A stretch of DNA of 64,000 nt from Chaetoderma sp. LZ-2023a (lineage: Eukaryota > Mollusca > Caudofoveata > Chaetodermatida > Chaetodermatidae): the NCBI GenBank assembly GCA_034401795.1, contig CM067369.1, positions 133,731,350 to 133,795,349 on the forward strand, written 5' to 3'. Position 1 is the first letter of the stretch; every line of letters starts with the position of its first letter. This document shows, in pieces, positions 21,838 to 33,329 of this stretch. The translations under genes and the position numbers were made by a program. The notes under the pieces are model-generated. The model made no database searches. It saw only the letters and a list, made by a program, of their open reading frames with translations, and was not told the DNA's origin.

Positions 21838-23768
21838 TTATCTTTGCAGAACTTTTGGGATGAGAATTGTTGGAGGATACACGTACGCGTACATTCCCTT
21901 CCAACTTATTGCCAGTGCGTCTACTGGTAGAGCTAGCGGGGCCAGATCGGTGACACGTATGTGACCATCTTTGCGTTTCCTTTCATCGCAAATAGATCCA
22001 CATTTGGCTTGCCCCAATGTTTGAAAGGAACCTCCGCTACCAATTGGTTGAGCTGCCATTCCGTCGGATGACAAACCATCCTTCGATTGAGAGCATCTGC
22101 TAGGATGTTCAATCTTCCTGGAATGTGTGCTGCCCAAAGAATAATATTCCTCTCTTGGCACCACAGGTTCCATATCATCATGCACAACTCTGGTGATCTC
22201 GTCCCACCCTGGCGGTTCAAATAAGACACCACTGTGGAGTTGTCCGTCCTTACTAGGACAATGTTGTCTTGGATTAAGTTCTCGAATTTTTGAAGTGCTA
22301 ATGCCACCGCTAATAATTCGAGAACATTTATGTGTTTCTGCGCATTGGTCTGATCCCATTCCCCTGACAGATTGTCCAGTACTGCTCCCCAACCCGTCGT
22401 CGATGCATCTGTAAATATGGACATCTGCGGTTGAGGTGGTTGTAGAGGAACACCTTGCAGGAGATTCTGTTCTGATAACCACCACTGAAGATTGAACATC
22501 AACGGTTCTTTTACTAGAATCCTGAGAGAACGGATCGGTTCTCTGAGACCAGAATGACATTAAGTACATCTGAATCGGCCTGCGTCTGAGTGCCGCATAA
22601 GGAACCACCTTCTCCAGAGATACTAGTAAACCCAGTATTCTGAGAAATTGACGCACTGTCAGATAGGCTCCTAGAGAAACTGACTCCACAACTGCAATCA
22701 AACTCTTGACTCTGCTCTCCGCCGGAAAAGCTACACCGTCCCTGAGATTGAAAAATATTCCCAGATACACAAACTCCTGGGATGGAGTCAATTCTGATTT
22801 CTCTAGATTCACAATCCATCCTAGGTCCTTGAATAAGACCAGGACTACCTAAAGATTGTTGCGCAGTGACTGGATTCACCGCCTTCAGAAGCCAGTCGTC
22901 TATGTAAGTATGAACAGCTTTGTTTCTCCTGCGAAGATAAGTCATGGCGAGAACCACTGGTGAAGACCCTCGGGGCTGTGGTCAGACCGAAAGGAAGCGC
23001 ATTGAATTCCCAAACATTGTCTTGGAACGCAAAGCGAAGGTATTTCTGAAAAGGAATTGACCTTGGAATATGAAAATATGCATGCTTCAGATCTATCGAT
23101 ACTGCCCACATGCCTCTTCTCAGCCCTGTCATCACCGCTGTCACAGTCTCCATCTGAAATTTTGGTGAAAGAATGAATTTGTTCAGCGGTTTGAGGTTGA
23201 GAATTGGTCTCCAACATCCGGTGCGTTTCGGAACGAGGAAAATTATTGAATAGAAGCCCAGGGAGGACTGATTGCGGACTAAATGAATCGCACTCTTCTG
23301 CTGAAGATCTATGATTTCTGAGCAAATGGCATCTAGACGATCGGATTCCCTTGGAACGGGAGTCCATACTGGAGTCGATGTTAATGGAACTAACGATTGA
23401 CGGATGAGCCAGTCCGGTTCGTAGCCGTTTCTTAGCCAATGACAGACTAAACAATCTTGCACGACCTGTTCACACTGGTTTGAGAACAGCTGAAGTCTGC
23501 CTCTGACGGTAGGAATCTGCACACAGTTCACGATCAATATTGCGAGATAAGAGGTTAATTCGCTTGGGTGAAGATTCTCAACTCCCTGCATTCCTCGCGC
23601 CACCAGAACAGGTCTCGCCAGAAACCCGTCAGGACCGTCCCCCATGGCCACCTTGCTACTTCTTGGAATATGACAGCCAGGGACCGCCGCCATGGCTATC
23701 CTTATGGTATCTGCCGCAACCCGAGCCACCACCCTTCCTATCATCTTCATACGCCCGATGGGCATCAC
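21838..23768 (-). pseudogene. E1 reverse transcriptase / RNase H (broken)
   Basis: The front of the RT is open in 23768-22845 (TPVWTPVPRESDRLDAICSE, GCWRPILNLKPLNKF, VSIDLKHAYFHIP, LPFGLTTAPRVFT). Just after RVFT the frame changes; the active-site motif YIDDWLL follows in a second frame (about 22890). RNase H is found in a third open stretch (22502-21933), with its acidic residues in FTDASTTGWG, VLELLAVAL and VRTDNSTVVSYLN and the HIPGRLNILADALNR tail. The DIRS type of RT is indicated by the WRPILNL, DLKxAYFHIP and YIDDW motifs and by the recombinase next to it. Confidence 0.87.
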
Positions 23769-23808
23769 GGCCAGAAGGACGGAAGGGCGATCTTTGGCGC
23801 TGCTCGTG

Positions 23809-26800
23809 TCAATGCTGCTTGTAGGGCTGTTGCGGCTGAGTCCTCTTTGTCAACTTCCAGGACTTGCCGACAACCTCCTGCTCTGCCACCATAGACGCAA
23901 TTTTGGAGAGGGCTTGTCGTGCCGAGCCGCCAAACAAGCCCGGACCAATGAAGGGCACAGAAGATAACGCAGCCCTCATCTCCGGTCCTGGTTCTACACA
24001 ATCAAGAACGATTCTCCGCTCCGCCAATGATCTAGTAATCACCCTGGCCAGGCAATCTTGAGATAAGCACATGGTGTTCCGGACAACTCCGGGAGCAGCC
24101 TCTGGCATTTCCCAACCTTCCGCCGTGCAGGTCAGCATACCCTGCAGGACAGTGCATCCGTGCGAGAGCAGCCATAGCCGCTCTCGCCGCATTCTCAATG
24201 AGAGCTAACTCATTGAAGGGATCCTTGTTAGCCTGGGAAACCAAGGGTCGTTGGCTTTCCCGGCTAACGACCTATTCAGCGCTTCTCTTACCCCGACTGA
24301 AAGCCAAGGAACACAAGCATACTGATGGTAGGCTTACTCTGGAAAGTGGACCCTACTCCTTATCCCCTTAGGGGCCTTGGGCAAAGAATACTCCGGCTGA
24401 ACCAGACGGTAAGCCGTGACTTCAAACATGTCAGAAGTCTGAGTGTCCAAGGGAAGAGTTGGCCAGGCAGAAGAACCACTCGATAGAGCGCTAGCCGCAC
24501 GCTCCGACATCCGCTCCATCACCAGATCGCACTGAGATCCCTGAACCGATGTCAACCTGAGACGGTCGGACATCCAGCAAAGAATCTGCACCCATTCAGC
24601 TTCGGTGCAAAAAGTTGATCCGTCCAGCAATGGACTACCATTTTCATCTTCCTTCTCACCCTTGGATGAAAAGGCCACCGACGATGCATGCTGAGAGCTA
24701 CGGACCAAACCTCCCACTCGAAGCGGGTCTGTGGCTCGACTACTTGCAGCTCCAGTATCTAGCGAATCGCCAGACACGGAATCACTGCAATCCATCGGCT
24801 CCAGCACAGGAGCCAGGACTACGGCAGATGAGACTCCGAGAGGAGCCGTCATAACCGCATTCACGATGCCGACAGTAGAGCTGGGTGGTATTGATATTTA
24901 CATGACGGTATCGGTACCATGGAAAAATACTGTGGTACAACGGTATACCGTCATCTGAGCTTGAGGCATGCCACGAAATTAGAACAATTTTTCCCATTTC
25001 CTTTTCACTTCCATCTCCAATCAACGGTAAATATAGGTAAAATAAATAAATCGGCTTCCTGATTTAGAGAAGAAAAACATGGCTATTACGACTGTTTAGT
25101 TTCACGATTTTATTAGGTCACTATTTTTATTGATGTAATATCATTCACGGAAATATCGGTCAAAGGGTGTGGTCGACTCGCTAACTATAACCCGCTGTTT
25201 GAGACATTGGGGTGCACTATTTTCAATCTGGATTGTTCTTGCTATTAATGCATGCGACCAGCAAACGGTAAATTTTATTTTGGCAGTCGAGCGCTTTGAT
25301 AAACAGAGTCCAGACAAAATCCGCGAGTATTTAAACGGGGCGAGTGTTGTACTCTTTTATTTCTGTTGGAGTCGTATATTCTGTTACTCGCGAAAACAGG
25401 CCTATACACATACATATAACACGACATTAGTACCAGATGTGCAGACTCGTTACTCGCCATGCTTCATGTGAACAATGCGTGTAAAAAGCTATTTCCGCGA
25501 ACTTCCGACGTGTAGCCAGTTGAAAAATGAATTACAAAAACTAAAACACCATAATTTTTAGGTGTCATTACTTAAACTGGATTTAATCCGTAAAGAAATT
25601 TCTTAAAACAAGCCAGAAAAATAAAAAATAACGACTTCAACGCTGCTCGTTGTTAATAAATTAGCACGTGATCAAAACAGCACGAGCAAATACTACATTT
25701 TAGTAAATTTTCATTGATAAATTCAGCATAGTAATGTATTTTCCCACGGTCTAGTTCATGAACAACCAATCAGATACGTCTTTGCGAGATTGCTGTTGTG
25801 TTTGAATAGCACACACTTTGTATGTTATTTTGTTATTCTAGCGTGTTTGTTCGGTGACAAAATGCTTGGAGTAATAAATTACAAAATAATAGAAACTGGA
25901 ATAGGGAATATATTATAGTGTAATTACTACCAGCGGATGGCCAGAGAATGAGTTTAGATGTTTTAAATAAAGGAATTTTACCGTCACACTTTCAAGATGT
26001 ACGTTTGACATACAATTCTGCCTGTCATTATTTTGTAATGGACTCTTGATGTTTGTTTTTACAACGACCCTTTCACCTCAACTCGGCTAATAGTTAGGGA
26101 TGCCTGTATTTTTGGCACTATTAGCACTTATTTACCCTTGGTCAAGTCAGATTTTATGAATATATTTCTCAAATATTGCTCAAACATTATGGACGGTATT
26201 CACGGTATTTGGAAATGTCAATGGTCACAGTATACCGCTGTCCTCACGGTACTACCGTCAGACCACCCAGCTCTAGCCGACGGGAGCAGTATAACACAGC
26301 TTTGACGGCACTCTGGACTGAGCGAAATCCGGGTGAAAAATACCGGGAAATACCGGAATCTGTCACCTTTGACATCTCCGGCATGCCAGCCTTCCATCAT
26401 GAGGATATCTTCTTCCTCTGCCGTCGCCTCTTGAGCCAAAGCAAGAGGAAGGACAGGTGCATGTCCCTCCACAGAACTAGTCGGACCACCAATAGGTAAT
26501 CCTGCACCAACGGGACCGTGGACTGAAGACAAACATTGCCTTGAATTGGGCCGGCCAACGACCCAAGGCCAAGTCCATCCGCTCACTCAGGCACTCTTCC
26601 AGACCTCTGACTGACGCCTGATCCACTTTGGCTGCCTTGTCCCTCGCGATTCTCTCTGCACATGCATGCCGATCACGACCAAATTCTGCCACCATCTCCG
26701 ACGACCACTTCGCGCATACATAACAAGGGCTTCCAACTTTGCACTTCGCACAGGCAACACAGTGATGGCCCGTGAACTTCCGTTTCATGAAACGGTTACA

Positions 26801-26848
26801 GCGCGAGCATAATGCATCAGGCGGGGCCTTGCCTTGCCCCTTCACCTT
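23809..26848 (-). pseudogene. E1 Gag-like protein (broken, hAT insertion inside)
   Basis: The reading starts after a CAG acceptor-like site (26849-26851) with a Cys/His cluster at 26809-26705 (CSRC, HHC, CAKC, CYVCAKW). It continues in shifting frames to the hAT-like insertion at 26275-24876 and resumes at about 24864. The C-terminal part (24198-23809) holds VPFIGPGLFGGSA, matching TPLTGPSIFGG in E2 and TPMTGPGLFGG in E3. This shared motif and the order before RT support a Gag role. There are several frame changes besides the insertion. Confidence 0.7.
24876..26275. mobile_element. hAT-like DNA transposon, non-autonomous, inside E1 Gag
   Basis: The 1400 bp insert begins TAGAGCTGGGTGGT and ends ACCACCCAGCTCTA, perfect 14 bp inverted ends. 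It is flanked by GCCGACAG (24868-24875) and GCCGACGG (26276-26283), an 8 bp target duplication with one difference. Near both ends lie 'cggtataccg'-like motifs, as often seen in hAT MITEs. No transposase frame is present. Removing it brings the E1 Gag sequence together. It is therefore younger than E1. Confidence 0.88.
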
Positions 26849-27415
26849 CTGCGAACACAGGATAAGAATTAAAACGCTGCACATGATAAGATGATGACGA
26901 GCTACATGCACAATTTAATAAACAAGGGTGAAAATTTAATAAACACGACTTGGTAATTAACTAACGTTAAAATAGCCAAGAAAATAAGACCGATCACTAC
27001 AAACACCCTCGACAGTGAAGCGAGAGCTAATGATCGGCTTAAAACAGAGTGCATAGACACGCCATGCCAAAACAAAATGTTAATCATGGGCGCCGCCATC
27101 TTGGCTACAGGCGCATCCATCTTGGAAGGAACCGAGTCGCAAGAGAAATTAACCGAGTACTTGGATAAGATTAAAAAGCTAACAGTAACGGAGCAACTCC
27201 AACAATGGCTACCATTTTAAAACCATGTGCCAATTTAAATCATTACGGCACGAATGTATTAACTCTAGATTGATACAACCAGCCCGGTGATGATTTTCCT
27301 TTCCCTTTCATAAAGTCAGCGATCAAATCGTGCACAAGGTACTCAAACCACAAAAATGCAAGCTAATTTAGACTATGAAAAAACGTGACTGTATAGTCGA
27401 GCAAAATAGACGAAT
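26849..27415 (-). other. E1 5' part between terminal repeat and Gag
   Basis: On the - strand a possible first exon could start at the ATG near 27118 (MDAPVAKMAAPM...), but no donor is certain. The sequence just before the Gag Cys/His cluster looks like a 3' splice site (CTGTGTTCGCAG). No other feature is seen. Confidence 0.4.
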
Positions 27416-27575
27416 CTGACTGTTGTTGGGAATTCGCTCGGTACCTGGGGGCTATGGTAATTCCCGGACACAGTATGGGCAGGACCATGGGGAGTGTGGA
27501 CTTTTAATTGTTTATTTTGAGCTAGACTAGATAATAGACATTATCATAATAGTACATCTGGTAAGTATTATTCGA
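27416..27575. repeat. E1 left inverted terminal repeat
   Basis: The inverse complement of 17618-17783. Its outer extension to about 27585 (TTATTCGAAGTAGAAAAA) recurs, inverted, in the ICR. Confidence 0.85.
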
Positions 27576-27585
27576 AGTAGAAAAA

Positions 27586-27612
27586 TTAGTTTCAAAATAT
27601 TCAACAGCTTAC
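27586..27612. repeat. Right remainder of the family A palindrome split by E1
   Basis: TTAGTTTCAAAATATTCAAC and following bases complete the palindrome that breaks off at 17593. After it comes AGCTTACCT, the usual family A flank. Confidence 0.75.
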
Positions 27613-28104
27613 CTACAGCATAATTACTGTAAGTTGGGTTTTCGGGGAATTCAGTGCTCAAAATACATAAATAGATCACAACACACGCAAATGTGGGTTG
27701 AATAACTTTGACACTACTTTGACTTATGCTGAATATGGTCCCATTTTCTCCCCTTCAGATTATAGTATCATAATATGCAACAAAACCAGAAATGTGGTCG
27801 ATAACCATGAAGTTCAACTTTATGACATTCCTATGAACTATGAAGCTTGACTTCAAAAATAATTCTACTTACATAGACTAGACTACTCTTCAAAATTAAT
27901 TCTACAAGTTTACATAGGCTAACTAAAGAAAGCCTATCAAAAAACCTATCAGTGGCCATGACCTTTAACCTTTTGACCTGAGCAAAGATTTTTTTTCGTA
28001 TTATTTTTTTAAGAATAAAGCCAAAATAACATACTTATATGTGCAGGTGTTTTACTCCACATAGTGGATGAATCCACTTTTAGCTATGCCCCCCCCCCCA
28101 CCCC

Positions 28105-28430
28105 CAATCTCTAGCTGTGCTCCACCCACGCATTTCCTGTGTTGGGAACGATCAAACCCTGAACTCCCTGAAGCTCAATTTCCAGAAAACTATACAGATA
28201 AGCTGTTGAATATTTTAAAACTAATTTAACTAGGTGCTCGTGCTGCCTATCGTGGCACCAGCGCTCAGTCAAATTAGTTTCAAAATATTCAACAGTATGT
28301 TTATTCAATACTAAAGACATTCATTCGTACAACTGACAGACTTTTAAAAGTTTCTGACAGACTTAGCTATGTCATTCATTTCATAGTTGCTTGTGACATC
28401 AACATCCATGGTTGGTTGGTTTGTGTGGTT
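28105..28430. repeat. Family A palindrome with its common flanks
   Basis: The palindrome core is at about 28203-28293 (CTGTTGAATATTTTAAAACT and complement). The left flank contains the 'gaactccctgaagctcaatttccagaaaactatacag' phrase and the right flank 'gtttattcaatactaaagacat'. A run of C lies just before, at 28090-28098. Confidence 0.7.
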
Positions 28431-29090
28431 ATTTCGGGGATGACCATAAGTTCTGTCTCAGATTTAAATAATATTTTTTTAAACTGAAATAGCCAAAGCT
28501 AAATTTGCTGCTTAGGGTGTGCGCGGAATTGTTGATGGCTCCTATTGTACTGGTGCTAGGCATATGCACGTGTTGTAGTGGTGCTATTTGGGGTGTGTGA
28601 TAAGGTGGGGGGGGGCAATTTTATTGGGTTAAGATATTGGGTTTTGGTCTAGAGGAGGGCAAGTTTGTGAAATTAATGATTATGACATCATAAAGTTGAC
28701 TGACAGATTAGATTCCTATATTACTGCGGACTTGACAGCATATTAGGCAGCATTCTCAGCAACTCTCAGCCTCTGCGCAAAGCAGCAGGAGACCCTTGTG
28801 ATGTCTACAGCCCCTGTGACATCACAGGGTGCTATCCCAAGGTTACTGAACTGAGATTGCCAGACAATTGTGGAATGTCAGAATGTATGATAACCATTTA
28901 CGCCTATTTGATCAATTGATTTATTTCAATCTAACATTAGTGATATTGAATTAATTCTGACAATAAGGCGACAATCTAAGATATCAAATTCTAACAAAAT
29001 CTCAGTTAAAAGATGATTTTATGTATATTTGTTAAAGTATTGGTGGTGGTGACAGTGACATCAGGTTTTGTATATATGTGGATTTGAAAA
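28431..29090. other. Unassigned part of ZMAT2 intron 4
   Basis: A short run of G near 28608-28615 and no other feature that I can support. Confidence 0.5.
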
Positions 29091-30234
29091 TACTGTATTT
29101 TGCTTATTTGAAGCCTAGGCTTCTGCTAAGACAAGAGATGTACAGTTGTGACACCAACATCGCTGAGAAAGTGGGTGGGCTAATATTAGTATTCCAAAAA
29201 GATACAACGAAAATTGAACTCAATTTCCTGGTACAATTTCTCGCTGCCTTAAGACTGTTTAATGTATACCTCAAAAACATCATCGCGGAAGCGAAATTAT
29301 TAAATTGGAGCGCCTAAATATTGCGTATCCTTTAATAAAGATCATTTATCACATCAAAATTAGTCCTGAAATTGACATAAATTGGCATCGGGAAAAGATA
29401 TAAATCATGTGATTTGCCTCCAATCGCAAAATAACTTTATTTAGAGCGAGTACTCGCATATAAATATTCTGGTCTCAGAACTCGGAAATTGATATAAATT
29501 ATCATTACGCGATAGGAACTGTATTGTACTTTAGGTCTGATCTGAATAATGAGTACCCGTTTGATAACAAAACCCATTTGATAACAAACTCCTGTTAGCA
29601 TATGAGATCCCGCAAGAACAACGAGCCTCCAATCACAAAAGAGCCAGCGGCTCACCAACATAAGAAGCGGTCGATCCCATTTTAATTGTCAGACTTGCAA
29701 GCAATATTTGTAATACGTCTTTATTCCGTTTTGGATCATTTGATGTTGGTTGGCGTTACAAAATTAATGCACAATATGAGAGACTGCTTGGTCACCACTT
29801 GCTTGGTACATAAATTGGTCTTAAAATATTTGTATAAGGAAGGTATTTATCACGCTAAGACTGTTTTATGTGTATTTTGAATACATAATTGGGGAATAAA
29901 ATTTATATCTTGAACATACGTGGCCTACTACTGTTAGTAGTAATTTAATGTTGCTGAAATCTACAAATCTGAGGCCTTTATTGAGTCCGGGAATGTATTA
30001 GAGAAAAGATCGATGTAAAGTAGAGTGATCCCGTGGCACGATTGTTAATATTATACACACTATTCTTACAAATTTGTTCTTAAAATTTTTTTTCCCGATA
30101 CAAACTGCTGAGTGTGTGTGGCTTCTAATATAGTTTTGCTGTTTTGAAACTTCTAAGAAATTATTGGAGCTCATGTCAAACTTAGTGGGTGGGCTTCTAT
30201 TAGAGCATGTGATTCAAACAGGCAAAATACAGTA
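29091..30234. mobile_element. Possible non-autonomous DNA transposon (imperfect terminal inverted repeats)
   Basis: The left end TACTGTATTTTGCTTATTTG and the right end (complement of TACTGTATTTTGCCTGTTTG) are inverted matches, with 'gtgggtgggct' motifs further inside each end. No clear target duplication is seen and there is no transposase frame. Short open frames inside are not convincing. Confidence 0.45.
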
Positions 30235-30779
30235 ACTTTGTTTTGAATTTGCAAAAATTATGACAACAATACCAGTGGTATACACATTTTCACAGGGTTC
30301 CCATGACATTAAAATTTTGGAGCTCCCAGAGACCACACACCCTGAAATCTGGGGTCCAAGGCTAAATTCTGTGGGTCCCAAACTGAAATCTGGCATTCCC
30401 ATGCAGATTTTGTCATCTACAAATGCATGCTAAGATTAGACAGTACTATAACCTCACAACTATGAATTAATGGGATCCCATGATAGATTTTGTAAATATT
30501 TTTGTGTAAAATCTATATAGTTATTAGTAGTTAAGTCACACAGGATTTTCAGTCACTTTTAGGGGTCCTAAGCTGCATTTTTGGGGTATATATCCACAAA
30601 AGGACCCTTATGAGAATACCTGCATTTTCACATTTCACTGTTTAGCCAGATTGTAACATATAGTCTCCACCCAGCCCATTTGTATACGGAAATTTATGCA
30701 TGGTGTGTGCATGTGCATGACTTACCATTGTGTATATATGAATAAATTTATCGGTGCTGAATAGAGAAGTCCAGTCATA
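30235..30779. other. Unassigned part of ZMAT2 intron 4
   Basis: The phrase 'gggttcccatgacattaaaattttggagctccca' at 30296 and similar 'gggtcc' phrases suggest an old repeat, but the borders are not visible. No gene is seen. Confidence 0.4.
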
Positions 30780-31080
30780 ATCAACTACATCACATGTAGG
30801 CTGATGTCATAATCAATTACGTCATGAATGACACGATTTAATCCGTCATATACGCTTAATAGTCCATCAAGTTGTACGAATTGCCTGTCTTTACTATTTA
30901 ATAGAAATTCTGTTGAATATTTTGAAACTAATTTAACTGGGCGCTGTTTCAAAATATTCAACAGCTTACCTGTATAGTTTTCTGGAAATTGGCATTCAGG
31001 GAGTGCAAGGATCAATCTCAACACAGGCAAAGTGTGGGTGGAACTTAGTTAGAGATGGATGGGGCAGCGCTAAATGTGGA
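30780..31080. repeat. Family A palindrome with its common flanks (inverted)
   Basis: A short palindrome core lies at about 30903-30965. The flanks are those of 11800-12130 in the other orientation: 'acatgtaggctgatgtcataatcaattacgtcatgaat' on the left and 'agttttctggaaattggcattcagggag' on the right. A further half copy lies at 31210-31260. Confidence 0.7.
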
Positions 31081-31431
31081 TTCATCCATTTATCATGGAA
31101 TGCATATTTGAGAGACGATACAAACACGAACGCAACAACCTAATTATATTAAGCTTTTATGTAAAGTACAGCTCAGAATTAACTTACTTTGTTTCCAAAA
31201 CAAAATGTACTGTTGAATATTTTTAATATAATTGGATTGGAAAACATTGCTGCCTCAGGTTTTTGACTTGGTCAAAAACCTAAAATATGTATATTTTCTT
31301 ACACTAACATTGTATAATTTGAGCATGTTAAGCATAAATGTCTGACCAAAATCTAGACAAGCCAGTTAGCGAAATATATTGTCTTAGTAAGGGAATGCAG
31401 GAAATGTCAATTTCCCTTTCTCCGAGATCTA

Positions 31432-31592
31432 ACAATACTCACCATTCTGTTACTTTCTGATACACAGCTGGCCTTGACAGCTGGCTCTAGGACTATAGAC
31501 TTAGAAAGCTTTACCGACTCCTTGGAACCGGGTACCCGGCTCCCAACCGCAGAGTACCCGTCTACCATAGAGTTCATATTGTTTGCATAGCC
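31432..31592. repeat. E2 right inverted terminal repeat
   Basis: The inverse complement of 36100-36256, with very few differences, including the inner palindrome-like GGGTACCCGG region. The outer extension to 31393 is copied in the ICR. Confidence 0.88.
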
Positions 31593-31637
31593 ACCAAACA
31601 AGAGAAAACCATGGCTTGCCTCCGTGGGGCTGGGTCC

Positions 31638-31737
31638 GTAACAGAATGGTGAGTATTGTTAGATCTCGGAGAAAGGGAAACTGACATTTCCTGCATTCTC
31701 CTTCGATCAATACTCACCATTCTGTTACTTTCTGATA
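31638..31737. repeat. E2 internal complementary region
   Basis: 100 bp. The first half is the inverse complement of the right outer end (31394-31450). The second half is the inverse complement of the left outer end (about 36224-36267). They join at about 31693-31697. It is preceded by GGGTCCGTA, as is the ICR of E3. Confidence 0.88.
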
Positions 31738-32241
31738 TACACCAGATTTGTTCAGTAACCTGGTGGGAAGGGGCAAGCCATAAATGCTACTTTTGCTCCT
31801 TGAAGAAAGATTTTAGACGTAACAACTTGACTAACGGAGACCTACAAGGACCGTCAAGTTATCGAAACCGAATCACATTCGCGTCACTGCCCCCCCTTTT
31901 TTCTCCTAGGAAAAGGGAGAGAACTCACGAACATGTATCTCGCCTGAAACACAAATATGCCAAGAGGGTTAACTGCTCCTTGTATATCCACATGTATTAG
32001 CCTGGGAATGAGCATGAATATATAAGATGAATGAACATGATATATAGACATAATACAAAAAACTCTCACTAATGAATTACCTTATAATAACTGGACTTCA
32101 GACGTACCGCCTCCAACCATTCACTGGTCCGGCCATCAGTGACACAACCTGGTTGTCATCCTCACGCTCGACCATGCCTGCTTTAGGTTCTTTTCTAACC
32201 GAAGTGAAAAAAGGGTGAAGAGCAGTGTGGCCACTTAACTA
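31738..32241 (-). other. E2 3' non-coding part
   Basis: The region between the recombinase stop and the ICR. I see no ORF or repeat of note. Confidence 0.5.
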
Positions 32242-32886
32242 TCATCTCAAAACAGCTAAAGCCAGTGGATTGGCTGAGTCTGACACATCCCTCATATAGT
32301 AATCCGTAAATGAGGACTCACAGTGCCATTGTGCAACGGCCATGATGTCCTCTAACGGAACACCATTGTAAAGGGCGGTCGAGGCGGCTATTCCTCGAAC
32401 ATCGTGTGCCCTTACGCCTTGCACCTGGTGCCCAGTCGCCATCTCATGAGTAGTCTGAATGCATTCGACTACCCAACGAGAGATAGTATCCATGGATGCG
32501 GTGCCATAAGGCTTCTTATGACAGATCCATAGATGTCTATCGTTCGACCGTAACGAGTCAGTCCATTTCTTGTACTTAGTCAAAGCACGGACCGGGCACC
32601 AGACACTGGCATCACGATCAAACCTAGTTAACCTCGGTATTATGATCGGTTTGCCGATCATACTGAGATTGAGTATGGGTCTCCATCCCCCCGTGCTCTT
32701 GGGGACAAGGAACATGTTTGAATAGAAGCCTGGAGTGTTCCGGTTCGCTGGTTTTATTGCTCCCTTCAGAAGCAAACCCGACACTTCCTTTTGCACGGCT
32801 TCTAACTTGTCTGGCTCCCTTGGTACGGGTGTCCAGACAGGTGCCAAAGACCGATTTTGTGGCGGAAAGTCCCACCACTCCGGCAT
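32242..32886 (-). CDS. E2 chimeric ORF: front of reverse transcriptase fused in frame to back of tyrosine recombinase
   Basis: 214 codons, open from ATG to stop. Residues 1 to about 73 match the DIRS RT N-terminus (APVWTPVPREPDKLEAVQKE, GFYSNMFLVPKSTGGWRPIL). Directly after ILNLSMIG the sequence becomes KPIIIPRLTRFDRDASVWCP, which is recombinase (compare QPIILPALTRYDPNSKAWCP in E3). It keeps the recombinase HDVRGIA (H-x-x-R), QWHCESSFTD and DYYMRD motifs to the end, but the first catalytic Arg (the RRSEIHAL box) is gone. The palm of RT (YIDDW) and all of RNase H are deleted. It cannot be an active RT or recombinase. The fusion being in frame may be chance. Confidence 0.8.
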   Translation of the reverse strand: MPEWWDFPPQNRSLAPVWTPVPREPDKLEAVQKEVSGLLLKGAIKPANRNTPGFYSNMFLVPKSTGGWRPILNLSMIGKPIIIPRLTRFDRDASVWCPVRALTKYKKWTDSLRSNDRHLWICHKKPYGTASMDTISRWVVECIQTTHEMATGHQVQGVRAHDVRGIAASTALYNGVPLEDIMAVAQWHCESSFTDYYMRDVSDSANPLALAVLR

Positions 32887-33329
32887 GTACCCCTGGGATT
32901 ACCATCCCAGGACCAGACTGTCTGACGTCACACCTCGCCAGGCCTAGACGAAACGCATGAGCCTTCCACCCACCATAGACGCCTCGACGTCTAACGGGGT
33001 TGTCCGGCTCGCGGTCCGCTCCCCCCTCTCTTAACGAGAGAGAGAGAGAACCATTTCGGTCTTGCCACGGCGGGTATAACTGGCACCGCTGTTCCTGTCG
33101 CACAGGTGCGGTCCAGGCGGATATGAAGGGAGCTTTCGTACCCTCAGGTACGATCCGCCCCCTTCTGTCCGCCCTTGGAGGACTTACCCTTACCCTTCCC
33201 CTTCCCGCCTCTAGGGCGGTCAGGAGCAACCTTGGGGAGGGTAGGAGCCTGAACAACCTTCCTGGCTTTCTTAGCCGGCGGCGGCTGAGAAAAACCAGCT
33301 GAAGCAGAAGTCGCAGCAGGCTTAGCTTT

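Larger units (their letters stand above)
17594..27585 (-). mobile_element. DIRS-type tyrosine-recombinase retrotransposon E1 (about 10 kb, decayed)
   Basis: DIRS elements integrate with a tyrosine recombinase instead of an integrase and lack LTRs. E1 reads on the - strand. In order there are a left inverted terminal repeat (27575-27416), Gag remnants, reverse transcriptase/RNase H, tyrosine recombinase, a 2.7 kb non-coding part, an internal complementary region (17947-17848) and a right inverted terminal repeat (17783-17618). A 1400 bp hAT-like element is inserted in Gag. Stops and frameshifts interrupt all ORFs. The terminal repeats differ from each other by roughly one base in ten, so this is the oldest of the three. 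Target duplications are not expected and none is seen. Confidence 0.85.
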
